DNA of 64,000 nucleotides from a bacterium. Its GTDB lineage: Bacteria; Patescibacteriota; Gracilibacteria; BD1-5; UBA6164. The number at the start of each line of letters is the position of its first letter. Position 1 is the first letter of the stretch. Shown here piece after piece: positions 1 to 10,225 of the stretch. A program made the position numbers and the translations under genes. The notes beneath the pieces are model-generated. The model ran no database searches, was not told the origin of the DNA, and saw nothing but the letters and a program-made list of their open reading frames with translations. The stretch covers positions 1 to 64,000 of the forward strand of contig JAGXIW010000003.1 in NCBI GenBank assembly GCA_024635475.1, given 5' to 3'.

Positions 1-105
1 AAACAAAGCTGATCAAACTGAAAACAAAGCTGATCAAACTGAAAACAAAGCTGATCAAACTGAAAACAAAGCTGATCAAACTGAAAACAAAGCTGATCAA
101 ACTGA
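1..105 (+). repeat. Five 21-bp tandem repeats encoding a heptapeptide
   Basis: Five identical consecutive copies of a 21-bp unit start at the first base of the window. In the frame of the surrounding gene each copy encodes NKADQTE. The array may continue upstream of the window. Exact nucleotide identity between copies suggests recent expansion by slippage or recombination, so copy number probably varies between strains. Confidence 0.95.
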
Positions 106-1564
106 ATCAATAGATCAAAAAGAATTAGAAAAAAATAAGACTACACTTGAAAAAATAAAAACAGAGTATAAGGAAATAATAGATATATTAGAAAAACATT
201 CAATAAATAATCCCAAATTAAAAGAAATTATTAATGAGATTATTAATGCAGAAAAATCTATTGATAGTATAGATAAAATAAAATCAAGTAAGGATTTTGA
301 TCCGATTAAAAAAGTATTAGCAAAATATGAACAACAAATCTTCGCTACTTTACACGAAGAAGCAATTAAAACTAACAACACAAAAGACCTAAAAAAAGTT
401 GCAGATAATTTCAAAGAATTATGAGTAATCAGTGAAGATAGATACAATGAGATATATAATTGGGTTGATGAAATAGATAAAAAGAAAATTCCAACAATAA
501 AAACTGCTATTCCAGAACTTACTCCTGAATATACCGCTAGATGAGATACTCTATATAAAAAGACAGAAGATGCTAGTATAGTCATCAAAGATGGCAAAAT
601 GATATGTAAATCAAATGAATCTGGCTTGAAGCTAGTAGATTATAACTCTCTTGATGAAGAGTGAAAAGCACTAGCTGATAAGATGAAATTAGACCTAAAA
701 ATAAAAGAATTGAAAAGTGATTTAGGTGATAATAAAACTAAAGAAGAGATTTTAGATATCGTAAAAAGATTAATTCAAAGTAAATCTCTAGATTCAATTG
801 AAAAATCAGATATAGATTATATCGTTTATGATTTTTCAAAGAAATTACCTATATTTAAAGACAGTTTAGACAAAATCTGATCTAATACAAATTTAAAAAA
901 TGAAGATAAATTAAAACAAATTGTAAATATTTTTTATCAAAACATTACTTGAAATATTAACTATAATGAAATTGATAATCAAGATATCAGTTATATGATT
1001 TCTAAATCTAATCAAAAACTTACTGATTCAGACAATGAAACAACTAATTTACTAAAACAAAAAGAAACAAAATTACAAGAACTAAAAAAGAGATTCCCCA
1101 ACCTAGATGAAAAAGCAATTGCAGAAAAAATACAAAATCAAGAAAACAGAATGCAAGACACAATCAAATTTTGTGATAATTATTGACTTAGTTCTCTCGG
1201 ACATATCGCATATATCAAAAAAGTTATTATAGAGTTCAATAAAAAAGAAGTAGATAATCAAATACCTCTTGATATATGAACATGAACAGAATTTATGAAA
1301 AAAGATAATTTGGATATATACCGTAAACATATGACTAAATTATTTGGGAGAAAAGAAAATGAGATTTATAAATCTGATTGAACAGGCTTACTTGATTATG
1401 ACAAGACTAATCAAGAACCAACAACAAAAAAATATCTAGAAAATCTACTGAAAGAAAATGGAGTATTAAAACAAAACTGAGAACTCAATATAAATAAAGT
1501 ACAATATTTACTAAATAAATGACAAGATGAAGCAGAAGCTGACGAATTAATAGAAAATATTTAA
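2..1564 (+). CDS. Glu/Lys-rich coiled-coil protein, 5' end missing
   Basis: The reading frame enters from the left edge and ends at TAA 1562-1564, giving at least 520 residues. Several in-frame TGA codons are read as Gly; ORF-track entries 683-880 and 995-1186 are fragments of it. It begins with five NKADQTE heptads, followed by highly charged, Lys/Glu/Asp-rich sequence with long runs typical of alpha-helical coiled coil. No enzymatic motif was recognised. The start, and any signal peptide, lie outside the window. A structural or surface role is possible but not shown. The next gene is 134 bp downstream, after a hairpin. Confidence 0.8.
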
Positions 1565-1598
1565 ATGAATTATACAAAAAAAGCTAGATAAATTGGAA

Positions 1599-1625
1599 GT
1601 GGAAAATAGAATTTGTATTTTCCAC
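1599..1625 (+). terminator. Hairpin after the coiled-coil gene
   Basis: A perfect 10-bp stem (GTGGAAAATA / TATTTTCCAC) with a 7-nt loop lies 35 bp after the stop codon. There is no long T run directly after it, so it is a weak or atypical terminator, or an mRNA-stabilising hairpin. Confidence 0.45.
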
Positions 1626-1698
1626 AAAATTGGGTAAAATTGGAAAATAGAATTTAAATAATCAAATTTAAATTAGATTATTTTTTAATTAATTCAAT

Positions 1699-1920
1699 AT
1701 GTACGATATAAGAATATTTATAGAGAATAATTGAGATTTTTGAGGCAGAGTAAATGCCTGAAAAGAAATAATATATTGAGTTTGAAAAAACCATGATGAA
1801 CTTATAACAAATTTAAGAGATTGATTAACTTTGGCATTTCAAGAAAATAAACTCACAAAAAATACTAACAGATTAGTATCTTTTTTAGAATGTAACAAAA
1901 AAGATACTATATGCCACTAA
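1699..1920 (+). CDS. hicB: HicB-like antitoxin
   Basis: A 73-residue protein with the short beta-strand N-terminus and amphipathic helix of the HicB/UPF0150 fold (start MYDIRIFIENNGDFGG, then a helix around NLRDGLTLAFQEN). HicB proteins neutralise HicA mRNA interferases and often repress their own operon. There is no obvious added C-terminal DNA-binding domain, so this is a minimal HicB. Its last 10 bp overlap the start of the downstream hicA-like gene, which implies translational coupling. The fold assignment rests mainly on pairing with HicA. The antitoxin-first order is the reverse of the classic hicAB order. Confidence 0.65.
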
Positions 1921-2138
1921 CATATAAACAAGTACAATTAATACTAGATGATTTTGATTTTATATTATCAAGAAGTAATTGAAGTCATTTTAGATATGAA
2001 AAACAATGATTTTGAGTAACAGTTCCCTTTCACAAAGAATTTGCTACAAAAACTGCAAAAAGTATACTATCGGATATATCAAAAATCTGATGAGTAGATT
2101 ATAAACAATTAATAGAAAAATATAATATCAAGATATAA
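1911..2138 (+). CDS. hicA: HicA-like mRNA interferase toxin
   Basis: A 75-residue basic protein. It has the family's N-terminal helix followed by the SNGSHFRY segment, which matches the HicA Gly-Ser-His catalytic motif (the His is essential in characterised HicA), and then VTVPFHKE and a C-terminal helix ending in an I-x-x-G-like segment. HicA cleaves mRNA and halts growth when free of HicB. It overlaps hicB by 10 bp. Two TGA codons, including the Gly of the GSH motif, confirm Gly decoding. It is full length for the family. Identification is good; activity in this host is inferred. Confidence 0.85.
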
Positions 2139-2150
2139 ATATAAAAAAAT

Positions 2151-2573
2151 ATGTTAAATATTGAAAATGGATGGTACAGAATAAGTGCTAAAGCTTTAAT
2201 ATATAATGAAAAAGGAGAAATCTTGTTGTGTAAAGAAAATAACTGAGTATGGGATATTCCTTGAGGATGACTTGATCACTGAGAAAACCCTTTAGAATGT
2301 ATAAAAAGAGAGTTAAAGGAAGAAATGTGATTAGAAATAATTACAATTGAAAATACTCCAAAATATTTTATAACGGCTCATAAACCAGAAAGTAAAACAA
2401 GACCATGGATAGCAAATATATGCTATGTTGTGAAAGTTAAAGATTTAAATTTCACTCCAAGTGATGAATGTACTGAAATATGATTTTTTTCTCCAAATAA
2501 TATAAAAAATTTAAAAACTATTATAAATGTACTTGAATTATCTAAGCAAATGTTAATAAATGATAACATTTAA
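2151..2573 (+). CDS. NUDIX hydrolase
   Basis: A 140-residue single-domain protein with a complete Nudix box: GGLDHGENPLECIKRELKEE followed by MGL matches G-x5-E-x7-REU-x-EE-x-G-U. The box provides the metal-binding glutamates that hydrolyse nucleoside diphosphates linked to another moiety. The N-terminus (AKALIYNEKGEILLCKE) is the usual first beta sheet. The exact substrate cannot be read from sequence; MutT-like house-cleaning or nucleotide-sugar hydrolysis are both possible. It starts 12 bp after hicA and precedes a decayed 2H phosphoesterase gene. Confidence 0.88.
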
Positions 2574-2589
2574 AAATAACTTTTTTATT

Positions 2590-2829
2590 ATGCAAACAAC
2601 TTCTCATTTTATAGGAATAGAATTAAAAACTAATTTATTTTCAGATATATTTGTTAAAGTTTATAATTATTTAAAAGAAAATCAAGTCATCCTATAAAGT
2701 GTCAATCTCCTAGATAAGTCATATTTTCATTTTATGATATATATACTAGAACTTCCGAAAAATACTATTTTTATTTCAAATTTACAGTCAAATGCAAATT
2801 TTAGTTATTTTTTTTATGGTGTAATGTAA
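2590..2829 (+). pseudogene. Decayed 2H phosphoesterase (2'-5' RNA ligase-like) remnant
   Basis: The first 35 codons (2590-2697) encode MQTTSHFIGIELKTN and onward, closely resembling the start of the intact reverse-strand gene at 14784-15350 (MKTTSHFIGIDLNSY). The frame then stops at TAA. In another frame downstream, SYFHFMIYILELPKN resembles the first H-x-T block of the intact copy (THITLYYLENDID), with the His-x-Thr degraded. I read this as a frameshifted, truncated paralogue. The downstream boundary is uncertain. Confidence 0.55.
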
Positions 2830-2931
2830 AATACATATAGTTCAAAAAATGGTGGAGAAAATAAAAATATTTGACAAAGAAATATATATTATTAAATTAA
2901 TAGCTAATGTTTTATATATTATTATTATTAT

Positions 2932-3414
2932 ATGAAAAAAATAGATCTTATACTTTTAGAAGAAGCCAATAGGCTATTAGCTTTAAATGAACAAGAAGTA
3001 CTTTTTAATATAGTAAAAGAATTAATAGAAGATATTAGTTCATTTGTAAAAGAAATATTAAATTGAAATGTTAATGAAAAGGAACTAGAAGAAAATTTTC
3101 TTACAAAAACAATTGTATTTTTATGAAAATTAGAAAAAATTCGTAATACAGTAACATCAAAAAAATTAGGCCAAATAATTATTCCTATAGATTTCAATTT
3201 AATTGATTATAATGATTTTATAGAATACTATAGATTCTTAGAAATACAATCTGATGAGTGAATAACAGGAGTAATGTGAAACACTACAAGTGTGTTTAAT
3301 AAATTACAGAAATCTGATAATTATAAATGAGTTTACCTTTTACAACAAGAAGTTTATGAACATGAAAATGATGTTGATGATTCAAGATATTATGTAATTC
3401 TTAAATGATTATAA
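2932..3414 (+). CDS. Hypothetical acidic helical protein
   Basis: A 160-residue soluble acidic protein, not recognised. The first 90 residues are predicted helical and amphipathic (LILLEEANRLLALNEQEV). The second half contains a beta-rich stretch (GVYLLQQEVYEHENDVDD). There is no signal peptide, membrane segment or Cys motif. It lies 6 bp upstream of the next gene in the same direction, so it probably shares an operon with the GNAT-like gene and the PLP fusion. Its specific association with those two genes is the only functional clue. Confidence 0.65.
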
Positions 3415-3420
3415 TTCTTT

Positions 3421-4467
3421 ATGAAATTTATATTACCCGATGATAGTAACCTTACACCTTCAGATAAAGCAATAATTCAAAATTCAATTCTTTTATCTGT
3501 ATATGATGAAACATATCCACTTTGAAATATTGATAAAGCAACTGAACAAGTAAAAAATTGAACCCAAAGAATACTTTTTTGGTGAAATTCTGTAAATGAT
3601 ATAAATTTATGAAAATGATGAACTATAGCATTAATAAAAGATTCCTCAAAATGAGACTCTACAGTTGAAATGTGTAGAGCTTGATCAAGTGTGAATAATT
3701 GAGGTTGATTGCAAGCTGTTTCAAAATTATTTAATGATTTCTTAAATTCTACATTTAATCAATTATTTGCAACTCCTAGAAATTGTTTAGACAGAATAAA
3801 TTCTAATTGAGAATTAATACCATGAGGAAAGCCTATATCAGCAATTTATTCAAGACTTAAAGATGTGCAATTTTGGTGAATAGCACCATGGTATATTATG
3901 CCTTGAAATTCATTAGAATTATTGGATTTAAGAATATATACTAAATATGATGTATGTTTACATAGAATTAAAAAATGAGATAAACTATATATTTATTCAG
4001 ATTTCAATAAGAAAATTTTTTCTAAAATGTTAGAAAATAATTATTGAATAGCAGATTTTTTATGAGATAATACTACGATTGCAAATCCAGTTTCATCTTC
4101 TGATTTTTCAGTTAGATATGAAAAAAATGATGCTTTGAGGAAATATAACTATTCTATGTATGAAGTTTGTGATAAATGATGTATTACATGAGATACTATT
4201 GATTTACATATGAATACTATATGAAGTTGAGTTAATTTAGTTAAATTAGATTTATTTGATAAAAATAATCTAGAATTACAAAGAAAAATAGAATTACTAT
4301 GATTTAAGATGGTTTCATTATTTCCTGAATGAAATAAAATGATGTGATATTGGTTTTATAGTGAAAATAAAAACTATGCAATTCCTCATTATTTTAATGA
4401 AGAAAGTTTAAAAGAATCTTCTTCTCTTTCGATACAAAAAGAAATTATTAATTCTATTATATATTAA
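3421..4467 (+). CDS. Possible GNAT-like acyltransferase
   Basis: A 348-residue protein between a hypothetical gene (6 bp upstream) and the PLP fusion (9 bp downstream). Around residues 80-105, STVEMCRAGSSVNNGGGLQA resembles the GNAT acetyl-CoA loop, with a small strand followed by a Gly-rich turn and helix. Near the C-terminus, IELLGFKMVSLFPEGN resembles the GNAT segment in which a helix leads to a Leu-Gly-Phe turn. These are weak, fold-level similarities, so the acyltransferase call is tentative. Operon position suggests it modifies an amino-acid-derived substrate made by the neighbouring PLP enzyme; that is inference. Confidence 0.4.
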
Positions 4468-4476
4468 CAAATAAAT

Positions 4477-7050
4477 ATGTCATTTGATCAAGAAAAGTTA
4501 GATAATCTTAATTTAGAAATATTAAAGGCTTATGATATTGTTAGTAAAATTTGTATTAATACTAGTGTTAGGAAATTAAATTGGATATCTAAATTAACAG
4601 GTCAAAATGTATATTGAAAATTTGAAAGTGATCAATTAACTTGATCTTTTAAAATCAGATGAGCATATTACAAATTAAATAAAATTAAAAGTAATAATAA
4701 GTCAGTCATTGCGGCTTCTGCCTGAAATCATTGATTAGCCGTTGCTGAAGCATGAAAAATTCTTTGAATAAATACTAGCATATGCATTCCAATTAATGCT
4801 AGTACAATTAAAAAAGAAAGATTATCTTATTATAATCATTCAATTATTCAATATTGAAATTCATTAGAAGAATCTACAAATTATGCTAGAAAAATAGCAA
4901 AAGAAAAAGATTTAGAATTTATTTCTCCTTTTAATGATTTAGATATTATTTGTTGACAATGAACACTTGCTATAGATATGTTAAAACAGATAAATAATAT
5001 TGATACTATTATTATTCCAGTTTGAGGGGGTGGATTAATAGCTTGAATGGCTGTATATACGAAGAAAAATCATCCAAATATTAAAATTATATGAGTCGAA
5101 CCTGAAAACTACAATTCGGTAAGTTCCTCATTAAAAAATTGAGAAATAACGAGAGTTACAAATATTCCTACTTTTGCTGATTGATTATCTGTCAATTTAG
5201 AAAAAAATTCTTTAACATATGAAATTATAAGGGATTTAGTTGATGAAATAATAGAAGTATCTGAAGAAGAAATAGCGGCAGCTACTTTATGAATTTTGTA
5301 TCATGAAAGTAAATTAGTTGAACCGTCATGAGCTATTTCTATTAGTCCTATATTATCATGAAGAATTTGATTAAAATATTGAAAAATTGCAGTAGTATTT
5401 TCTTGATGAAATGTTTCAACATCAAATATTACTAAAATTTCAAATTACCCTTTTAAAAATATAAACTTAGCAAAATTTACAAATTATATTTACCCTATTG
5501 TAGAGAATGAAATAAAAATAAAATGAATAAATACGATATCAATTGTAAAAAATAATAAATTAGATGATGATTATGACTATGATATTAAATATATTAATTC
5601 AAGATTTTCTGATATTAGAAATAAATTAGATTCTTTTAAAGCTAAATTTAATGAATATCTAGATTATTGTAATAAAAAATGAATTTATATTGATAATTCT
5701 TCAATAGAAAAAATAAATAGTATAGTTGATATTATTGAAAAATGACTTCAAAAGAATAATAAAATAATCTTAAATATTAATAATGTTATAGATTATAATA
5801 GAGAAATTACTAAATATTTACAAGATTATAGATCATTTCTTCATCTCATAATGATAATTGAAATTATGTTAGATTATAGGTCTGCATCTTATGAACAAAG
5901 TATTGATTCAATGTTTTTTTCATTAGATTCACAAGATAGTCCAAATGTAAATTATAATAGGTATGAAAGCAAATATATATTGAATTTAGAAAATCAATTA
6001 TCTGATATTTTATGAATAAATAATGAAAAAAATAGTTTAATTGTTACTTCATCATGAATGGCTGCTTTTAATTTGATTGAAAATTATTTAGTAAAATATA
6101 TTTTATCTCAATGAGATACTATATTAGTGCCAAATTATATTTATTTTGAATCTGAAGAACAAATAAAAAAATTATATTGAATTAATTTTGTAAAATGAGA
6201 TACCTACGATACAAATGAAATCATAACATTAATTTTAAAAAATAAGCCTAAGGTTGTTTTTCTAGATCCAATGACAAATACTCTGGAATTAAATATGATT
6301 GATATAAAAACAATTATTGAAAAAATTTCAAGAAAAATAGATTATAAAATTTCATTTGTAATTGATTGAACTATGGTTTCATGAGCTATTAATCCATTTA
6401 ATTTTAATATAAATTCAAATATAGATATATTTTATTATGAAAGTTGTAGTAAATATTTACAACTATGACTAGATATGTCTATGTGATGATTGGTTGTTAC
6501 AAATATTGACTACAAAAATCATTTTATTAGATTAAGAAGAAATGTATGATGAATAATGTATGACACTTCAGTTCATATGTTTCCAATTTTTTCTAGAAAA
6601 GAACATATTCTTAGAATGAAAAGATTTTCTAGAAATTGATTATTAGTAGCAAATTTAATTAATAATGATAAAAAGCTTATATGAAAAGTTAAAGCTATTT
6701 TTCCTTTGGAAAAATCTCATAATGCCAATACTATTGCTGAAAAATATGAGTTTATTTGATGAGTAATTACTTTTAAATTTAATAATGTTTTTCTAAATCA
6801 AAGAGATATTTTAAATGCTGTAATTGATAGAATTATAAAAAAATCAAAAGATAGGTGAATTTCTATAACAAAATGAGTTAGTTTTTGATTTTCACTACCA
6901 AGAATTTCAGCTGCAGCTGCAATGAATGAGTTGGAACCTCCTTTTCTGAGACTATCAGTTTGAGATAGATCAAAAATTGAAACAGAATTATTAGCAAATG
7001 TAATTTCTGACTCATTTTTTGAACATGTTAAAGTTAACACTGATTTATAA
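4477..7050 (+). CDS. Threonine-dehydratase-like / Cys-Met PLP enzyme fusion
   Basis: An 857-residue protein with two distinct PLP folds. Residues 1-325 are a fold-type-II enzyme like threonine/serine dehydratase, with GSFKIRGAYYKL (PLP lysine near K59), AASAGNHGLAVAEA and the phosphate-binding VGGGGLIAG. No C-terminal ACT domain follows. Residues 325-480 are helical and unrecognised. Residues 480-857 resemble fold-type-I cystathionine gamma-synthase or beta/gamma-lyase: SSGMAAFNLI, a FVIDGTMVSG block, and SCSKYLQLGLDMSMGG, where the lysine (about residue 659) would bind PLP. Such enzymes act on O-acyl-homoserine, cystathionine or Cys. A fused protein could pass a 2-aminoacrylate, 2-oxobutyrate or amino acid intermediate between sites. 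No frameshift or stop separates the halves. Confidence 0.85.
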
Positions 7051-7104
7051 TTATAAAGAATTATTGACCAATCACCTATATTAAAAAATAATTAATATTT
7101 CCCC

Positions 7105-7650
7105 CTACTTCTTCTCCTTATAAGCAACAAAATTATCTTCTCCGCTTTTATATCTTCAAGTATTTTTATAATCTTTTGATGGAGAACTAGATATCTTAGA
7201 AAAAAGTATTTGTGCTATCTCCATTTTTGGTCTCAAGATTATAGGAACACTATTCAAATTACACAACTCAAATGTGATATTTAAAAAATGCCCAGGATTT
7301 ATAATTCAAGCAGTATTATGAACAAGTAATCAGATTCTAGCTAAAGAACTTTTTCAACTTAATTGTACTAAGTATTTATCTGATCAAAAATAATCAACAG
7401 AAATTCACAATATACTTACTCAAGGATGTAATACAAAAGTTTCATCATCTTGAAGAATGATTTCTTTATATTTTGGTAATATCTTTTTAACTGGGTCAAT
7501 AAAAGGAGTACTATGTCTTCAAAATACTAAAAATTTATTTCATAGAAGTATATCATAACTTGCAGGTTGCAATCTACTCGGATCAAAATCTGATATCACA
7601 ATATCTTTGGCTTCCAAAGCCTTTTTTATATCCACGTCTGATAAATACAT
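7105..7650 (-). CDS. dcd: dCTP deaminase
   Basis: A 181-residue protein of the dCTP deaminase/dUTPase superfamily. Diagnostic segments are LQPASYDILLGNKFLVF near the N-terminus and the core GKSSLARIGLLVHNTAG, where Ser, Arg and Gly of SGKSSLAR contact the nucleotide. INPGHFLNITFEL follows, and the C-terminal RYKSGEDNF tail closes over the active site. It deaminates dCTP to dUTP for thymidylate synthesis; a bifunctional dCTP deaminase-dUTPase is not excluded. Length is close to the usual 190. It is convergent with the PLP fusion gene. Confidence 0.9.
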
Positions 7651-7803
7651 AAATCTAAAAATAAAATAATAAAATATCGTTGCCCTTATGTTATTTATAT
7701 GTATAAAAAAATCAAATTAAAATAATTTGCATATATACCGTATATAGATATAATCATTTTTAATTATTTACTAAACTCTAAAAACTTTTAGAAATATGGG
7801 GTC

Positions 7804-7875
7804 TTAGGGGGTGAGATTCTAGTGAGCAGTAACAGAAAGCACAAAACACTAATTCTGAAATTCGAAGCCCCCTAA
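7804..7875. repeat. Long-loop inverted repeat with G/C runs
   Basis: TTAGGGGG at 7804-7811 is complementary to CCCCCTAA at 7868-7875, enclosing about 56 nt. The G/C runs recall the GC-rich palindrome found inside clpB at 13350-13386 and contrast with the AT-rich surroundings. It may be a degenerate mobile palindromic element. Confidence 0.5.
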
Positions 7876-7944
7876 ATCTTTTGCTTACTTTTGGATTCAA
7901 AAGTAAAACTTAATTGTTTTTAAAAAAGGAAAACTGTTTTTATG

Positions 7945-7967
7945 ATTCTGAAAATTTGCTTCAGAAT
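7945..7967. repeat. Short palindrome followed by GACA
   Basis: ATTCTGAA and TTCAGAAT form an 8-bp stem with a 7-nt loop. The right arm continues into GACA, giving the AATGACA end shared with the dispersed elements elsewhere in the window. It could be a truncated copy of those. Confidence 0.45.
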
Positions 7968-7996
7968 GACAATTTATTCTTTAATCTTTAACCTCT

Positions 7997-9520
7997 ATGT
8001 TCTCACTCGTAAAATCAATAGCCATAAACTGATTATCTTGAACTATAATCGATGTAGAAGTAGATATCAATTTTGGGATGACAAGCTTCACGATAGTATG
8101 ACTTCCCGATCAATGAATCCAAGAAAGTAAAGAAAGGATAAGAAGTGCCTTAAAATCAAGTTATGCCAAACTTCCAACTACTAGAATTACTGTAAACCTA
8201 GCTCCAGCTGATATAAGAAAAGTTGGTCCAAGTTTTGACCTACCTATAGCTATTTGAATCCTTATATCAGATGAAGTAATTATTGAACAAAAATTGATAG
8301 AGTGAAGTATCTTCTTATGAGAATTGGCCCTAGATTGAAAACTTAGAAAAGTGTCAGGAATACTTCCTGCGACTATTTGAGCTCGCGAAAACTGATTTAA
8401 AAGAGTATTTATCCCAAAAGAAAATGTAAAAGAAGCATCAATAGTAGATTGAATAGAAGTAGTTTGAATAGAAAGTTTACATGATTTGATAGATATACTA
8501 AACCTAAAAAAAGAATATGAAGTTGCAGAAAAAATAGATTTAAAAAGTCTGAGAAAAGAAAAAGTTGAAAAATACGATTTTTCTTATGTAATCGGTCAAG
8601 AATTTGCAAAAAGAGCATTGATAGTTTCAGCAGTATGATGACACAATATAATAATGAGCTGACCTCCTTGAAGTGGTAAAACTATGCTTGCAAAAGCTCT
8701 TAAGACAATACTTCCCGATTTATCAATAGAAGAATCAATAGAGATATCAAAAATATATAGTATTTCAGGGCTTTTAACGATAGATAATCCAATAATCATA
8801 GAAAGACCTTTTAGAACAGTACACCACACAGCAAGTAGTATAAGTATAATAGGATGATGAAGAAATGCTAAGCCCGGAGAGATAAGTCTCGCTCATAAAT
8901 GAGTGTTATTTTTTGATGAAGTATTAGAATTTCAAAAGACAGTTTTGGAAGTTCTTAGGCAACCTCTTGAAGATGGTAATATAACAGTTAACAGAGTAAA
9001 CTCTACATACACTTACCCTGCTAAATTTATGTTTGTAGGAGCTATGAATCCTTGTCCTTGTGGATTTATGACTGATCCCAAAAAACAATGTATCTGCAGT
9101 GCAAAAGATATAGAAAAATACAGATCAAGACTTTCTGGACCACTAGTTGATAGAATAGATATATTTATAGAAGTACCAAAAGTAGAAACTGATAAATTTG
9201 GTAAAAATAGCCAAAAATGAGAAACCTCAAAAGAAATAAAAGAAAAAGTAGAAAAAGCCAGACTTATGCAATTAAAGAGATTTAGCTGAACAAAACACAC
9301 TTTCAACTCTGAGATGTGATCAAAAGAAATAGAAAAATATTGCAAGTTAAGTGATGAATCAGAAACTATACTGAAACAAGCTGTTAATAATCTAGACTTA
9401 TCAGCAAGAAGCTATTACAAGATACTAAAACTTTCTCGCACAATAGCTGACATAGAGTGAAGTGAAGATATCAAGACTCCTCATATACTTGAGGCTTTGG
9501 GATTTAGGAAGAAGAATTAA
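7997..9520 (+). CDS. comM: ComM/YifB-type AAA+ ATPase (Mg-chelatase-like)
   Basis: A 507-residue protein matching the usual length of the ComM family. The N-terminal domain has VEVDINFGMTSFTIVGLPD and RITVNLAPADIRKVGPSFDL, both typical of ComM. The Walker A is GPPGSGKTML (two of its Gly are TGA). The Walker B region is LFFDEVLEF. A zinc-finger-like AMNPCPCGF...CxCxA insert follows, then the C-terminal Mg_chelatase_C domain (LSARSYYKILKLSRTIADIE). ComM is a hexameric helicase that promotes branch migration in natural transformation. Its presence here suggests competence or recombination functions, consistent with the pilin-like genes in the window. ORF-track entry 8903-9220 is a fragment. Confidence 0.93.
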
Positions 9521-9630
9521 TCCTCTTTCATTATGAGTTTTTACGAAGAATGACAATATAATAAATATTCATTTACTTTTTCATATTTTTCATTAAAATC
9601 ATGTAAAGAACTATATTTAAGAGTAAACTT

Positions 9631-10218
9631 ATGAAAGCACTTATTTTTGATTTTGATTGAGTAATTCACGATACATTTGATTTTCATAGAAATAAAATCT
9701 GAGAATTTTTTAATATTGATTTTTCTGCAGAAGATCTTAAGGATATGCAAAATTGAAATATTTTTTCTGCTGATAATATAAAAATAGATACATTATGATG
9801 GGAAGGTTATAGAGACTATATTTATTCTGAGTATTCTATTCTAGAAATTGATAAAAATATCCAAAATATAATCTTAGAATTAAGTAAAAATTATTCTTTA
9901 CATATAATAAGTTCTGGCTGAACAAAAAATGTAACAGAATATTTAAAAAATAATCAAATCCACAATGTTTTTTGAGATATTTTATGTTATGAATTTCATA
10001 AATCAAAAGTAGTTAAATTTGAACATATTTTTTCTAAATATAAATTAAATTCCGATGAGTGTTTATTTGTAACCGACACTTTATGAGATATACTTGAAGC
10101 AAATGAAGTCTGAATTAAAACTATTGCCGTTGATTTTGGATATCATGATAGAGAAAGACTAGAAAAATGAAATCCCTATAAAATTATTTCTAGTTTTAAT
10201 GAGCTTTTGAACATATAA
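9631..10218 (+). CDS. HAD-superfamily phosphatase
   Basis: A 195-residue haloacid-dehalogenase-like hydrolase. Motif I is FDFDGVIHDT with the nucleophile Asp and general-acid Asp. Motif II is HIISSGGT, a basic lysine lies near KSKVVKFEH, and motif IV FVTDTLGDILEAN supplies metal-binding acidic residues. The small alpha-helical cap fits subfamily I (phosphoglycolate phosphatase or beta-phosphoglucomutase-like). The physiological substrate is not evident. It stands alone between comM and a pseudouridine synthase gene, with a dispersed repeat directly after its stop. Confidence 0.85.
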
Positions 10219-10225
10219 TTATATT

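Larger units (their letters stand above)
7651..7996. other. Intergenic region with palindromes between divergent genes
   Basis: The gap of 346 bp lies between the divergent starts of dcd and the comM-like gene and must hold both promoters. I see no gene. It contains two inverted repeats, described separately (7804-7875 and 7945-7967). The GGGGGT / CCCCCT pair stands out in otherwise AT-rich DNA. Confidence 0.6.

Noticed and set aside
1-105. 21-bp tandem repeats considered as a CRISPR array
   Set aside because: There are no spacers; the repeats are contiguous and in frame in a coding region.
115-597. ORF-track entry on the minus strand
   Set aside because: It lies opposite the coiled-coil gene; a hydrophobic Ser/Ile/Leu-rich translation is a typical antisense shadow of a Glu/Lys-rich gene. 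The same applies to most minus-strand entries in plus-strand genes and the reverse.
1565-1591. 8-codon ORF after the coiled-coil gene
   Set aside because: Too short, no ribosome-binding signal and no similarity.
3421-4467. Frequent TGA codons read as evidence of a pseudogene
   Set aside because: All are consistent with UGA-Gly; the frame is intact to TAA. The same argument applies to many genes split in the ORF track.
7801-7880. Possible structured RNA or tRNA in the dcd/comM gap
   Set aside because: No acceptor/anticodon/T-arm arrangement; only the TTAGGGGG/CCCCCTAA pair is clear.
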